Shown: positions 43,949 through 52,477 of the stretch, piece after piece
Numbering within the stretch: the first letter of the stretch is position 1
How the letters are laid out: each line of letters begins with the position of its first letter
NCBI RefSeq assembly: GCF_026340095.1
Contig: NZ_JAPEPO010000001.1
Span: 6,100,001-6,164,000 of the forward strand
Direction: 5' to 3'
DNA from: Streptomyces sp. NBC_01446
GTDB lineage: Bacteria > Actinomycetota > Actinomycetes > Streptomycetales > Streptomycetaceae
DNA length: 64,000 bases
Program-made: the position numbers and the translations under genes
Notes under the pieces: model-generated
Seen by the model: the letters and a program-made list of their open reading frames with translations, nothing else
The model's database searches: none
What the model was told of the DNA's origin: nothing

Positions 43949-45439
43949 TCAGGCCATCATCGGACGGTCGTACGGCCCGATCGGCGCGGGCAGCCGCGTG
44001 GAGCCGGTCAGCCAGTGGTCGACCGCGGCCGCGGCCGAGCGGCCCTCGGCGATCGCCCACACGATGAGCGACTGGCCGCGGGCCGCGTCCCCGGCCGCGA
44101 ACACGCCGGGCACCGAGGTCGTGAACCGCGCGTCGCGGGCGAGCGTGCCGCGGCCCTCCACGGCCAGACCGAGCTGGCCGACCGGTCCGCCGGCGCCGCG
44201 CTCGGGCCCCGAGAAGCCGAGCGCGAGCAGCACCAGATCGGCGGGCAGCTCCCGGGACGTGCCCTCCCGGGGCCGCCGCGCCTCGTCGACCTCGACGAGA
44301 TGCAGCGCCCTCACCCGGCCCCACTCGTCCCCCTCGAAACGCAGCGTGGACGCCGCGAACAGGCGCGCGTCGGCGTCCGCCGCGGGCGCGGTCCGCAGCT
44401 CGCCGGCCTCCTCGTGGGCGGCGGACAGCCGGTAGATCTTCGGATACGTCGGCCAGGGCTCGGCCAGCTCGTCGCGCTCGGCGCCCGGCTGCCCGTAGAT
44501 GTCCAGCTGCGTGACGGACGCGGCGCCCTCGCGCACCGCCGTGCCCAGGCAGTCGGCGCCGGTGTCGCCGCCGCCGACGATCACGACGTGCTTGCCCGCG
44601 GCCGACAGAGGGGAGGCGTCGATGTCGCCCTCGCACACGCGGTTGGCCAGCGGCAGATACTCCATCGCCTGCACGACCCCGGTCAACTCCCGCCCTGGTA
44701 CGTCCAGTTCGCGCCAAGCTGTGGCGCCGACCGCGAGGACCACCGCGTCATAGCGCGACCGCAGCTCGGCCGCGCCGATGTCGCGACCGACCTCCGTCGA
44801 CGTACGAAAACGCACCCCCTCGTCCCTCAACTGCGCCAGCCTGCGGTCCAGATGGCGCTTCTCCATCTTGAAAGCGGGGATGCCGTAGCGCATCAGGCCG
44901 CCCGGGCGGTCGTCCCGCTCGAAGACCGCGACCGTGTGCCCCGCGCGGGTGAGCTGCTGGGCGGCCGCGAGCCCCGCCGGGCCCGAGCCGACCACGGCGA
45001 CCGTGGCACCGGACAGCCGGTCGGGCGGCTTGGGCGGGGCGAGACCGTCCTGCCAGGCGCGGTCGGCGATGGCGACCTCCACGTTCTTGATGGTCACGGC
45101 CGGCTGGTTGATCGCCAGGACACAGCCCGCCTCGCACGGGGCGGGGCACAGGCGCCCGGTGAACTCGGGAAAGTTGTTCGTGGCGTGCAGCCGGTCGCTC
45201 GCCGCCCGCCAGTCGTCCCGCGACACGAGTTCGTTCCACTCCGGGATCAGGTTCCCGAGCGGACACGCTTCGTGACAGAAGGGGACGCCACAGTCCATGC
45301 AGCGGTCGGCCTGCGCCTCGATGATCGGCAGGAGCGCCCCGGGGACGTACACCTCGGCCCAGTCACGGACCCGCTCCTGGACAGGGCGGCGCGGCCAGTC
45401 CTGCCGGGGGGTGGTGAGAAAGCCCTTGGGGTCGGCCAT
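43949..45439 (-). CDS. gltD: Glutamate synthase small subunit-like oxidoreductase (solitary GltD)
   Basis: NADPH-dependent flavoprotein of the GltD family, 496 residues. N-terminal cysteines for two [4Fe-4S] clusters are present: C47, C50, C55, C59 (CMDCGVPFCHEAC) and C98, C102, C106 (CPAPCEAGC). The FAD motif is VVGSGPAGLAAAQQLTRAG (~150) and the NADPH motif VVIVGGGDTGADCLG (~288). ATG at 45439 follows AAGGGAG. In glutamate synthase GltD feeds electrons to the large GltB subunit, yet no gltB lies beside it. It may serve GltB encoded elsewhere, or another acceptor. It converges on the AhpD-like gene with 25 bases between. Confidence 0.9.
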   Translation of the reverse strand: MADPKGFLTTPRQDWPRRPVQERVRDWAEVYVPGALLPIIEAQADRCMDCGVPFCHEACPLGNLIPEWNELVSRDDWRAASDRLHATNNFPEFTGRLCPAPCEAGCVLAINQPAVTIKNVEVAIADRAWQDGLAPPKPPDRLSGATVAVVGSGPAGLAAAQQLTRAGHTVAVFERDDRPGGLMRYGIPAFKMEKRHLDRRLAQLRDEGVRFRTSTEVGRDIGAAELRSRYDAVVLAVGATAWRELDVPGRELTGVVQAMEYLPLANRVCEGDIDASPLSAAGKHVVIVGGGDTGADCLGTAVREGAASVTQLDIYGQPGAERDELAEPWPTYPKIYRLSAAHEEAGELRTAPAADADARLFAASTLRFEGDEWGRVRALHLVEVDEARRPREGTSRELPADLVLLALGFSGPERGAGGPVGQLGLAVEGRGTLARDARFTTSVPGVFAAGDAARGQSLIVWAIAEGRSAAAAVDHWLTGSTRLPAPIGPYDRPMMA

Positions 45440-45531
45440 GGCCGTCTCCCTTGCCGTGTCCTTCTCGCCACAATACGTCCGTTTCCCTCGGTGTGCAGGG
45501 GCGCCGGCAGGGGTGCGGCAGACGCGAAGGC

Positions 45532-46011
45532 TCAGGTCAGGGCGAGGATGAACGAGATCGCTGCGGCCAGCGACGCACCACCCCTGATGTGGTTCCACAT
45601 CAGCCACCCGGACACGTACGTACGCCACGGTCCCGCGCTGTCCGGCGCCTCGGGGTCGAGCTTCGCGAGCGCGTCGTTGCGCGGGATGTTCGCGGCGACG
45701 GTCACCCCGAACGCGCCGACGAGCTGGAGCGCGCTGCCGAGCAGCAGTGCCACGGTGCCCTGCTCCGGCCAGAGCACGAACGTCACGACGGCGAGCACCA
45801 CGCACAGCGCCGCGGCTCCCAGGAACACCACCATGAACGCCGGACCGACCGCGGCCACGTTGATCGCCTGCATCGCCGCGATCCCCTGCGCGGGCGGCAG
45901 CGCCGCGAGCCCCTTCATCACGAAGGTCGAGAACGCGATGAAGACGCCCGCCGACACCCCGCAGGCGAGCGCGCCCAGGACGGTGAGCACGAAGTACGGT
46001 CCCTCGATCAT
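45532..46011 (-). CDS. DUF1772 membrane protein
   Basis: A 159-residue protein with four membrane spans. Segments FVLTVLGALACGVSAGVFIA, AIAAMQAINVAAVGPAFMVV and FVLWPEQGTVALLLGSALQL match the DUF1772 (anthrone oxygenase-like) family, with the internal motif VTVAANIPRNDALAKLDP. The ATG at 46011 is preceded by GGGGGAG; the in-frame extension upstream is not credible. The family includes small oxygenases in polyketide pathways, but most members, as here with no such pathway nearby, have no known function. Confidence 0.85.
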   Translation of the reverse strand: MIEGPYFVLTVLGALACGVSAGVFIAFSTFVMKGLAALPPAQGIAAMQAINVAAVGPAFMVVFLGAAALCVVLAVVTFVLWPEQGTVALLLGSALQLVGAFGVTVAANIPRNDALAKLDPEAPDSAGPWRTYVSGWLMWNHIRGGASLAAAISFILALT

Positions 46012-46108
46012 CACAACTCCCCCTGCCGGCGATGCCGTTGGCGTCGCGGTCCGGTCAAGATCCTGCCGCACGGAGGGGACGGCCGCCACCGTGCGGCGTA
46101 CACCCTTC

Positions 46109-46831
46109 TCACGATTCCCGCGCGCGCCACGCAGCCAGGACGGCCTCCACCGGTACCTCGATTCTCCGCCTGGCCTCGCCCCGCCGGACTCCGCTCATCA
46201 GCAACGCGTCGTACGCGGTCTCCGTGTGCCGCACCGCCGCCCGCACCGCCGCCGTCACCGCGGCCCGCGACAGGGCGCGGCCCGCCGCGCTGCGCCCCAC
46301 CCGGCCGCTGCCGCGCAGGGACGCGTGGGCCGCGATCGCCTCCGCCCGGTCCGGCGGGCAGCCGGGGAAGAGCAGCAGGATCTCCCGCGCGAACGCGGCC
46401 GTGAACGTCGCGTCCTGCGCCGCCCTGCGCGCCGCGTCCCGTGCCCGGCGCCTGGCCCGCGCGTCCGCGTCCGCAAGGCACCGCTCCTCGGCGCGGGCCA
46501 GCGCCTCCTCCTCCACGAGGACGCCCTGGCGCTCGTAACGGCCGCGCCGCCGATGGAAGCGCACGACCACCGCCGACAGTGAACTGCCTTCCCTGGCACG
46601 GCGGGTGAGCGCCCAGTCGCCACGCGGCAGATACACGAGATGCCCGAGGTCGGCGCAGTCGAGGCACCGCGGCGCCCCGTCCTCCAGGGTCAGCAGGTCC
46701 AGCGGTTCCCGGCGGCACTCCGCGCACTGCCGGCGCTTGAGCGGCTGCACGACGACCGGCCCGCCGAGCCCGGTGTGCGGCGAGGGAGTCCGGCGGTGAG
46801 CAGCCCGGTCGGGCCGGGCCTCGGCGGTCAT
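46109..46831 (-). CDS. DUF2293 domain protein with zinc-ribbon-like start
   Basis: A 240-residue protein. Near the N-terminus two CxxC pairs (RRQCAECRREPL and PRCLDCADLGH) suggest a zinc ribbon. The C-terminal part contains the DUF2293 region (REILLLFPGCPPDRAEAIAA, HTETAYDALLMSG and EARRRIEVPVEAVLAAWRA). Many arginines suggest nucleic-acid binding. ATG start at 46831; a GTG at residue 26 is also possible. Function unknown. Confidence 0.82.
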   Translation of the reverse strand: MTAEARPDRAAHRRTPSPHTGLGGPVVVQPLKRRQCAECRREPLDLLTLEDGAPRCLDCADLGHLVYLPRGDWALTRRAREGSSLSAVVVRFHRRRGRYERQGVLVEEEALARAEERCLADADARARRRARDAARRAAQDATFTAAFAREILLLFPGCPPDRAEAIAAHASLRGSGRVGRSAAGRALSRAAVTAAVRAAVRHTETAYDALLMSGVRRGEARRRIEVPVEAVLAAWRARES

Positions 46832-46914
46832 ACGCGGTTCATTCCCCGCGTGCGGGCGAGAACGCGTCGCGGGGGTACGGGTCCCCTCGGATCCTGGCCG
46901 GCGTGCGAGGCATC

Positions 46915-47565
46915 ATGAGGCGCGTGCGACTCGAAGCGATCACCTGGGAACGGCTCGGCGACGCCCTCGCCGAGCGGCTGCTCGAACTCAAGCCGGGCGA
47001 CGGGAGTCCGTGGCCCCGTATCGCCGTCGACGGCCCGCCGGCCGCCCGGCCCGGTGACCTCGCCGCGCTGGTCGGGGAGGCGCTGCGGGTGCGCGGACGC
47101 CCCTCGCTCGCCGTGGACACGGGCGGATTCTTGCGGCCCGCCTCGCTGCGCTTCGAGTACGGGCGCGAGGACGTGGAGGCGTACTACAGCGGCTGGTTCG
47201 ACACGGCCGCGCTATGTCGCGAGGTCTTCGAGCCGCTTGAACCCGGCGGCACGGGACGCGTCCTGCCGGATCTGTGGGACCCGTCGGCCGACCGCGCGAC
47301 ACGCAGCGCCTACGTCGAACTGCCGCCCGGCGGCGTCCTGTTGCTGCACGGGCCGCTGCTCATGGGGCACTGGTTCCCCTTCGACCTGACCGTGCACCTG
47401 AAGCTGTCGCCGGGCGCGCTGCGACGGCGTACGCCCGAGGGCGAGCAGTGGACGCTGCCGGCCTTCGAGCGCTACGAGAACGAGACGGACCCGGCCGGCA
47501 CGGCGGACGTGGTCGTACGGGCCGACGACCCCCGGCATCCGGCCTGGGGCGGGCTGCCCTCGTGA
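46915..47565 (+). CDS. Uridine kinase-like protein
   Basis: A 216-residue protein resembling the uridine-kinase-like NTPases of Streptomyces. The P-loop position is WPRIAVDGPPAARPGDLAAL, where the usual GxxGxGKS/T is not intact, so ATP binding is uncertain. Later segments, SLAVDTGGFLRPASLRFEYG, EDVEAYYSGWFDTAALCREV and VLLLHGPLLMGHW, follow the kinase layout. ATG 46915 has GAGG close upstream; a GTG 12 bases before is another choice. Given the missing P-loop lysine, catalytic activity is open. Confidence 0.78.
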   Translation: MRRVRLEAITWERLGDALAERLLELKPGDGSPWPRIAVDGPPAARPGDLAALVGEALRVRGRPSLAVDTGGFLRPASLRFEYGREDVEAYYSGWFDTAALCREVFEPLEPGGTGRVLPDLWDPSADRATRSAYVELPPGGVLLLHGPLLMGHWFPFDLTVHLKLSPGALRRRTPEGEQWTLPAFERYENETDPAGTADVVVRADDPRHPAWGGLPS

Positions 47566-47694
47566 CGGGCGCGCTCACCTGTCGGTGCGGGTCCGGTCCC
47601 AGATGCGGGCCCAAGGCGGGGCAGGAAGAATGAAGGGCGCCGGGACCTGCGGCGCCACCGTGCCGCGCCGGCCACCGGCACCGGGAGGTACCCC

Positions 47695-48114
47695 ATGACC
47701 ACCGCCGGAGACATCATGCACCGCGGTGCGCAGTGGATCCCCGCTCACGAGACCCTGGACCGCGCAGCGCAGCTCATGCGGCAGCTGAACGTGGGCGCGC
47801 TGCCCATCAGCGACGAGAACGAACGCCTCTGCGGGATTCTCACGGACCGCGACATCGTGGTCGGCTGCGTGGCGATGGGCCACGACCCCTCCAAGATCAC
47901 CGCGGGTGACCTCGCGCAGGGGACGCCCCGCTGGATCGACTCGGGCGCCGACGTCGACGAGGTCCTTCAGGAGATGCAGGGCCACCAGATCCGCCGGCTC
48001 CCCGTCATCGAGGACAAGCGCCTCGTCGGCATGATCAGCGAGGCCGACCTCGCGGCGCACCTGTCCGACGACCAGATGTCGGCCTGGGTCGAGAGCGTCT
48101 ACGCCAGGAGCTGA
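47695..48114 (+). CDS. CBS-domain protein
   Basis: A 139-residue protein made of two CBS modules. The first spans about residues 8-60 (AAQLMRQLNVGALPISDENE, LCGILTDRDIVVG) and the second ~75-128 (EVLQEMQGHQIRRLPVIEDK, LVGMISEADLAAHLSDDQ). Paired CBS modules bind adenine nucleotides and report energy state. ATG 47695 follows GGGAGGTACCCC. A terminator and a repeat array follow. Short stand-alone CBS proteins are common in Streptomyces and often linked to hypoxia or dormancy regulons. Confidence 0.92.
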   Translation: MTTAGDIMHRGAQWIPAHETLDRAAQLMRQLNVGALPISDENERLCGILTDRDIVVGCVAMGHDPSKITAGDLAQGTPRWIDSGADVDEVLQEMQGHQIRRLPVIEDKRLVGMISEADLAAHLSDDQMSAWVESVYARS

Positions 48115-48132
48115 CCCTGGAGGGCACGATCC

Positions 48133-48162
48133 GGCGGGCCGCTTCCCTAGGAGCGGCCCGCC
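48133..48162 (+). terminator. Terminator behind the CBS gene
   Basis: GGCGGGCCGCT (48133-48143) and AGCGGCCCGCC (48152-48162) form an 11-base perfect stem with an 8-base loop, 18 bases after the stop. Its right arm is also the first unit of the repeat array. Confidence 0.85.
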
Positions 48163-48296
48163 ACCACGTGGTGCGGCCTGCCGCCAGGTAGGCACGGTCT
48201 GCTACCACGTAGAACGGTCCGCCACCACGTAGTACGGCTCGCCACCACGTAGGTACGGCCTGCTACCACGTGGGCACGGCCTGCCGCCACGTAGAA
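48154..48296 (+). repeat. Tandem array of 20-21-base units
   Basis: Seven consecutive copies of a unit like CGGYCYGCYRCCACGTRG plus two or three variable bases run from 48154 to 48296, and a degenerate eighth follows. Each has a CACGTG/CACGTA core. It lies between the convergent CBS and corA genes and codes for nothing. Confidence 0.88.
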
Positions 48297-48320
48297 CAGC
48301 CCGCCGTCCGTCCTGCGGGC

Positions 48321-49466
48321 TCAGAGCCACCCGTTGCGGCGGAAGGCGCGGTGCAGGACGAAACAGATGCTCGCGATCACGCCCAGGAACAGCGGGTACC
48401 CGAACTGCCAGTGCAACTCCGGCATGTGGTCGAAGTTCATTCCGTACACGCCGCAGCCCATCGTCGGCACGGCCACGACCGCGGCCCAGGCCGTGATCTT
48501 GCGCATGTCCTCGTTCTGAGCGACCGTCACCTGCGCGAGATGGGCCTGAAGGATCGAGTTCAGCAACTCGTCGAAGGCCGCTATCTGTTCGGCGGCCCTC
48601 AGCAGATGGTCCGAGACGTCCCGGAAGTACGCCTGTATCTCCGGCGCCACCACCTGGAAGGGGCGGCCCGCGAGCTCCTCTATCGGCCGGGCGAGCGGCA
48701 CCACGGCCCGCTTCAGCTCGAGCAGCTCACGCTTGAGCTGGTAGATCCGGCCCGGGTCGGCGCGCGCCCCGTCCTCGGTGAACACATCCGTCTCGACCTG
48801 GTCGATGTCCGACTGGACGGCGTCGATCACGGTGAGATAGTCGTCCACCACGTGGTCGGCGATCGCGTGCAGCACGGCGGCCGGGCCCTTGGCGAGCTGC
48901 CCCGGGTCCGCCTCCAGGCCCTCGCGCACCGGGCCGAGCGAGCCGTGCCTGCCGTGCCGCACGGTGATCACGAAGTCCCTGCCGATGAACACCATGATCT
49001 CGCCGGTGTCGACGACCTCGCTGGTCGCGGTCAGCTCCGCGTGCTCCACGTAACAGACGGTCTTGAACACGGCGAACAGCGTCTGGCCGTACCGCTCGAC
49101 CTTCGGCCGCTGGTGCGCGTGCACCGCGTCCTCGACGGCCAGCGGGTGCAGGTCGAACAGCTCGGCGATGTCCGCGAACTCCAGCTCCGTCGGCTCGTGC
49201 AGCCCCAGCCAGACGAAGCCGTCGTCGGACTTGCGGACCCGGTCGACCGCGTCCACCAGATCGCGCCCGGCCTGCTCGCGGACCCCGTCCCGGTACGTCA
49301 CGCACTTGACGACCGCCGAACCCAGCGGCGAGCGGGAGGGGTGGCTGAGGTCGACGCGGGGGTGCCGCCGCGCCAGACGCGCCACTCTTCTCAGGCCTCC
49401 GACCTTGCGCAGGTCGGACACCTTCCGGAGATCTCCGACCTTCCGCAGGTTGCCTGCCATCGACAT
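48321..49466 (-). CDS. corA: CorA-family magnesium/cobalt transporter
   Basis: A 381-residue Mg2+/Co2+ channel of the CorA family. The pore signature GMN is in GVYGMNFDHMPELHWQFGYP (~342-344), between the two C-terminal membrane spans; the large cytosolic domain (residues ~50-300) shows the FVWLGLHEPTELEFADIAEL and EDAVHAHQRPKVERYGQTLF segments. ATG 49466 has GAGGAG six bases upstream. The N-terminus holds an unusual six-residue repeat (LRKVGD, LRKVSD, LRKVGG, LRRVAR) that is basic and amphipathic and is not part of CorA. The gene ends beside the repeat array. Confidence 0.95.
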   Translation of the reverse strand: MSMAGNLRKVGDLRKVSDLRKVGGLRRVARLARRHPRVDLSHPSRSPLGSAVVKCVTYRDGVREQAGRDLVDAVDRVRKSDDGFVWLGLHEPTELEFADIAELFDLHPLAVEDAVHAHQRPKVERYGQTLFAVFKTVCYVEHAELTATSEVVDTGEIMVFIGRDFVITVRHGRHGSLGPVREGLEADPGQLAKGPAAVLHAIADHVVDDYLTVIDAVQSDIDQVETDVFTEDGARADPGRIYQLKRELLELKRAVVPLARPIEELAGRPFQVVAPEIQAYFRDVSDHLLRAAEQIAAFDELLNSILQAHLAQVTVAQNEDMRKITAWAAVVAVPTMGCGVYGMNFDHMPELHWQFGYPLFLGVIASICFVLHRAFRRNGWL

Positions 49467-49631
49467 GCGGGGCTCCTCGCGCGGCTTGACGTCGTGTTTC
49501 GGTGACTCGGCGGGCCAGTCTGCCAGCTCATGGCGACGACGCCCACGGCCCCTGGGGGAACGGAACGCTCCCCTTCGGAACGCGTGGAACCGCTTCCCGG
49601 GACCGGGCCGGACAACTGGGATGATCGCGGC

Positions 49632-50429
49632 ATGACGCGACCCGAGGGCTATCTCCTGGACAACCGGCAGCAAGAGGCGGGCCGGCGCTTCGACGCCTTC
49701 TCGACCCTCTTCGACCCCACGACGTTCCGGCACATCGAACGGCTCGGCATCGGCCCCGGCTGGCGCTGCTGGGAGGTCGGCGCGGGCGGCACCTCCGTGG
49801 TCTCCTGGCTCGCCAAGAAGGTCGGCACCACCGGGAAGGTTCTCGCGACCGACATCGACACCACGTGGCAGACGTCCGCCGCCCGTTCCCCCGTCGAGGT
49901 CCGCCGTCACGACGTGGCCGCCGACGAGCCGCCCACCGAGGGATTCGACCTGGTCCACGCCCGGCTCGTCCTGGTCCATGTGCCGGACAGGGAGCGGGCG
50001 TTGAAGTCCATGCTGCGCGCGCTGCGGCCGGGCGGACGGCTGCTCGTCGAGGACGCCGACCCCGCACTCCAGCCGCTGGCCTGCCCCGACGAGCACGGCC
50101 CCGCCGAGGAGCTGGCGAACCGGCTGCGCCGTGGCTTCCGCGAGCTGCTCGCGGAGCGCGGCGCCGACCTCTCGTACGGCCGCAGGCTGCCGAGGCTGCT
50201 GCGGGAGGCCGGCCTGGACCAGGTGGAGGCCGACGCGTACTTCCCGCTGGCGTCCGAGGCGTGCGGGGCCCTGGAGACGGCCACGTTCCAGCAGATCCGC
50301 GAATCCCTGGTCCGCGCGGGGCACGCCACGGACGAGGAGATCGACCGCCACCTGGCCGACGTCGCGACCGGCACGATGGACCTGGCGACGGCACCGCTGA
50401 TCTCGGCGTGGGGGCGGAAGCGGGCCTGA
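49632..50429 (+). CDS. SAM-dependent methyltransferase
   Basis: A 265-residue class I methyltransferase. Motif I is CWEVGAGGTSVVSWLAKKVG, followed by VLATDIDTTW and FDLVHARLVLVHVPDRERAL, then LRPGGRLLVEDADPALQP. The ATG at 49632 (MTRPEGYLLDNRQQEAGRR) gives a typical start; codons upstream in frame are less coding and overlap the corA leader. Its end is 21 bases from the psuK stop. The family is broad (UbiE/COQ5-like), so substrate is unknown. Confidence 0.87.
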   Translation: MTRPEGYLLDNRQQEAGRRFDAFSTLFDPTTFRHIERLGIGPGWRCWEVGAGGTSVVSWLAKKVGTTGKVLATDIDTTWQTSAARSPVEVRRHDVAADEPPTEGFDLVHARLVLVHVPDRERALKSMLRALRPGGRLLVEDADPALQPLACPDEHGPAEELANRLRRGFRELLAERGADLSYGRRLPRLLREAGLDQVEADAYFPLASEACGALETATFQQIRESLVRAGHATDEEIDRHLADVATGTMDLATAPLISAWGRKRA

Positions 50430-50450
50430 GGCTCCTGCCCTTGGCGGGGG

Positions 50451-51422
50451 TCATGGGCCCGGGTCGCTCTCGGAGGAGGGGTCCGGGTCTTCTCCCGCGG
50501 AGGTTACGGGGCCGGGTAGCTCTCGGCGCGGCGGAGGTCGGCCGCCCACCCGCGCCACCGCTAGTGCCCCCGCGCGGCATCCCTCCGTCGCCGCCTGTGG
50601 TGGCCCCACGCCCCGCAGCCATGCGGCGAGGAACGCGCCGGTGAACGCGTCGCCCGCCCCGGTGGAGTCCCGCGCCACCGCCGACACCGACGGCACGCGC
50701 GCGCGTACTGCCCCGCCCTGCGCCACCACCGCTCCCGCGGCCCCCGACGTGACGACGACCAGCGGGAACCGTCCGCTGAGCTTCGCCGCCGCGTCCTCCG
50801 CGCCCCCGGCACCGCTCAGCAGCTCCGCCTCGTCCCGGCTGGGCAGCAGGACCTCCACGCCCTCCGCGAGCGCCAGGAACCGGTCGGGTCCCAGCCCTGT
50901 GAGGAAGCCGGCCGACGCGGGATCGACACTCACCGGCACCCCACGCGCGCATGCCGAGCGCAGCGCCGCCGCGACCAAGGCGCGCCCCTCGGCCGAGAAG
51001 AAGAGATACCCGGACAGATGCAGCCACGCGACCCCGTCGAGCAGGTCCGTGGACCAGTCGGCGGGGGAGAGGCGCAGCGAGGCCCCGCTGTCCGTGAGGA
51101 ACGTCCGCTCTGCGCCGGCTCCCGTGTCGACCAGTGAGATCACCGTGCCGGTCGCCGCCTCGGGGTCGACGGTGAGCAGGGGACGCACCCCCGCGCGCGT
51201 GAGCGCCTCCTCGTGCCAGGCCACCGAGTCGGCGCCGACCCGCCCGAGCAACGCCACATCGGAACAGCTCGAATAGGCCGCCCAGCACGCCACGTTCGCC
51301 CCCGCGCCACCCGGCAGCGTACGGATCTCCGCCGCCGTGTCCGTGCCCGCCGCGAGCGGGGCGTCGTGCCGGGCCACGATGTCCGTGACGACGTCCCCGA
51401 CGACCAGGAGGGTTCCGCTCAC
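50451..51422 (-). CDS. psuK: PfkB-family carbohydrate kinase, probable pseudouridine kinase
   Basis: A 323-residue sugar/nucleoside kinase of the PfkB (ribokinase) family. Early PGGAGANVACWAAYSSCSDV binds substrate, and the ATP-site signature DSTGAGDAFTGAFLAAWLRG (near residue 257) carries the catalytic base Asp. GTG start at 51422 overlaps the psuG stop as GTGA. In pseudouridine breakdown PsuK phosphorylates pseudouridine before PsuG cleaves it, so the overlap with psuG supports this role; the kinase specificity itself is inferred. Confidence 0.85.
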   Translation of the reverse strand: MSGTLLVVGDVVTDIVARHDAPLAAGTDTAAEIRTLPGGAGANVACWAAYSSCSDVALLGRVGADSVAWHEEALTRAGVRPLLTVDPEAATGTVISLVDTGAGAERTFLTDSGASLRLSPADWSTDLLDGVAWLHLSGYLFFSAEGRALVAAALRSACARGVPVSVDPASAGFLTGLGPDRFLALAEGVEVLLPSRDEAELLSGAGGAEDAAAKLSGRFPLVVVTSGAAGAVVAQGGAVRARVPSVSAVARDSTGAGDAFTGAFLAAWLRGVGPPQAATEGCRAGALAVARVGGRPPPRRELPGPVTSAGEDPDPSSESDPGP

Positions 51423-52324
51423 GCCCGCGCCCAGGCCGCCGCGATGCGCGCCGCGAGCCGTACGTTGCCGCGTACCGCCGCGAGGTTGGCCTCCAGCGAG
51501 GCGCCGTCCGTGTGCCGAACCAGGTGGTCCAGGAGGAACGGCGTGACCGCCTGCCCCGTGATGCCCTCCGCGTCGCACGCCCGCAGCGCATCGTCGAGCA
51601 CGCGCGCGTGGAGCGCGGGATCGAGCTGCTCCGCCTCGGGCACCGGGTTCGCCACGATCAGCGCGGCCTCGGGCCCGCCCAGCGCGTCCTGAGCCCGCAT
51701 CACCTCGGCCACCTGGGCCGGATCGCCCAGCGTCCAGTCGACCGGATGGCCCGAGTCGGAGAGGTAGAAGCCCGGGAAGCGGCCGGTCCCGTACCCGGCC
51801 ACCGACACACCCAGGGTCTCCAGCCGCTGAAGGGTCGCCGGTACGTCCAGGATCGACTTGACGCCCGCGCACACCACGGTGATCCGCGTCCGCGCGAGCA
51901 GCCCGAGGTCCGCCGACTCGTCCTGCGTCTCGGTCCACCGCCGGTGCACGCCGCCGAGCCCACCCGTCGCGAACACCCGCACCCCCGCGCGCGCCGCGAG
52001 CAGCGCCGTCGCCGACACGGTCGTCGCCCCGCTCGCCCCCGTCGCCACGGCGAGCGGCAGATCACGGTGGCTCAGCTTGCGGATGCCGTCCTCCGTCGCG
52101 ACCCGCTCCAACTGGCCCTTGTCCAGGCCGACATGGGGCCGTCCGTCCAGAACGGCGATCGTCGCGGGCACCGCGCCCTCGGCGCGCACCAGCTCTTCGA
52201 GTTCGAGCGCCACCCGCAGATTGCGCGGGCGCGGCAGCCCGTGCGCGATGATCGTCGACTCCAGGGCCACGACCGGCCTGCCCGCGGCCACCGCTTCCCG
52301 CACCTCATCGGACACCAGCACCAC
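51419..52324 (-). CDS. psuG: Pseudouridine-5'-phosphate glycosidase
   Basis: Cleaves the C-C glycosidic bond of pseudouridine 5'-phosphate to uracil and ribose 5-phosphate; 301 residues. Family segments are VVALESTIIAHGLPRPRNLR, then VGLDKGQLERVA and VATGASGATTVSATALLAAR; VFATGGLGGVHRRW and VCAGVKSILDVPATLQRLET supply active-site and phosphate-binding residues. GTG start at 52324 follows AGGAGG. It leads the psuG-psuK pair and would recycle modified nucleosides from RNA. Confidence 0.95.
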   Translation of the reverse strand: MVLVSDEVREAVAAGRPVVALESTIIAHGLPRPRNLRVALELEELVRAEGAVPATIAVLDGRPHVGLDKGQLERVATEDGIRKLSHRDLPLAVATGASGATTVSATALLAARAGVRVFATGGLGGVHRRWTETQDESADLGLLARTRITVVCAGVKSILDVPATLQRLETLGVSVAGYGTGRFPGFYLSDSGHPVDWTLGDPAQVAEVMRAQDALGGPEAALIVANPVPEAEQLDPALHARVLDDALRACDAEGITGQAVTPFLLDHLVRHTDGASLEANLAAVRGNVRLAARIAAAWARA

Positions 52325-52437
52325 GCGCCTGCCTCCTGCCTGTCGGGTCTCCCCTCATCCATGGCGAGCGGCGCGCACGCCCAAACCCCCGCGGTATGAC
52401 GGTGAACACTTGCGGCGGGACGGCAGGCCGAGCAGCC

Positions 52438-52477
52438 TGAGCGCATGACGGACAACTCTGAGCGCATGACGGACAAC
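52438..52477 (+). repeat. Tandem duplication of a start region
   Basis: TGAGCGCATGACGGACAAC occurs at 52438-52456 and again at 52459-52477, period 21 bases. The duplication copies the start codon and preceding bases of the VOC gene, giving MTDNSERMTDN. Confidence 0.9.

Noticed and set aside
44015..46582. 855-codon plus-strand frame over gltD and DUF1772
   Set aside because: Shadow frame; the GltD motifs are fixed on the opposite strand.
48154..48296. Possible CRISPR array
   Set aside because: Units are contiguous with no unique spacers, and no cas gene is present. The same applies to the arrays at 11238 and 55181.
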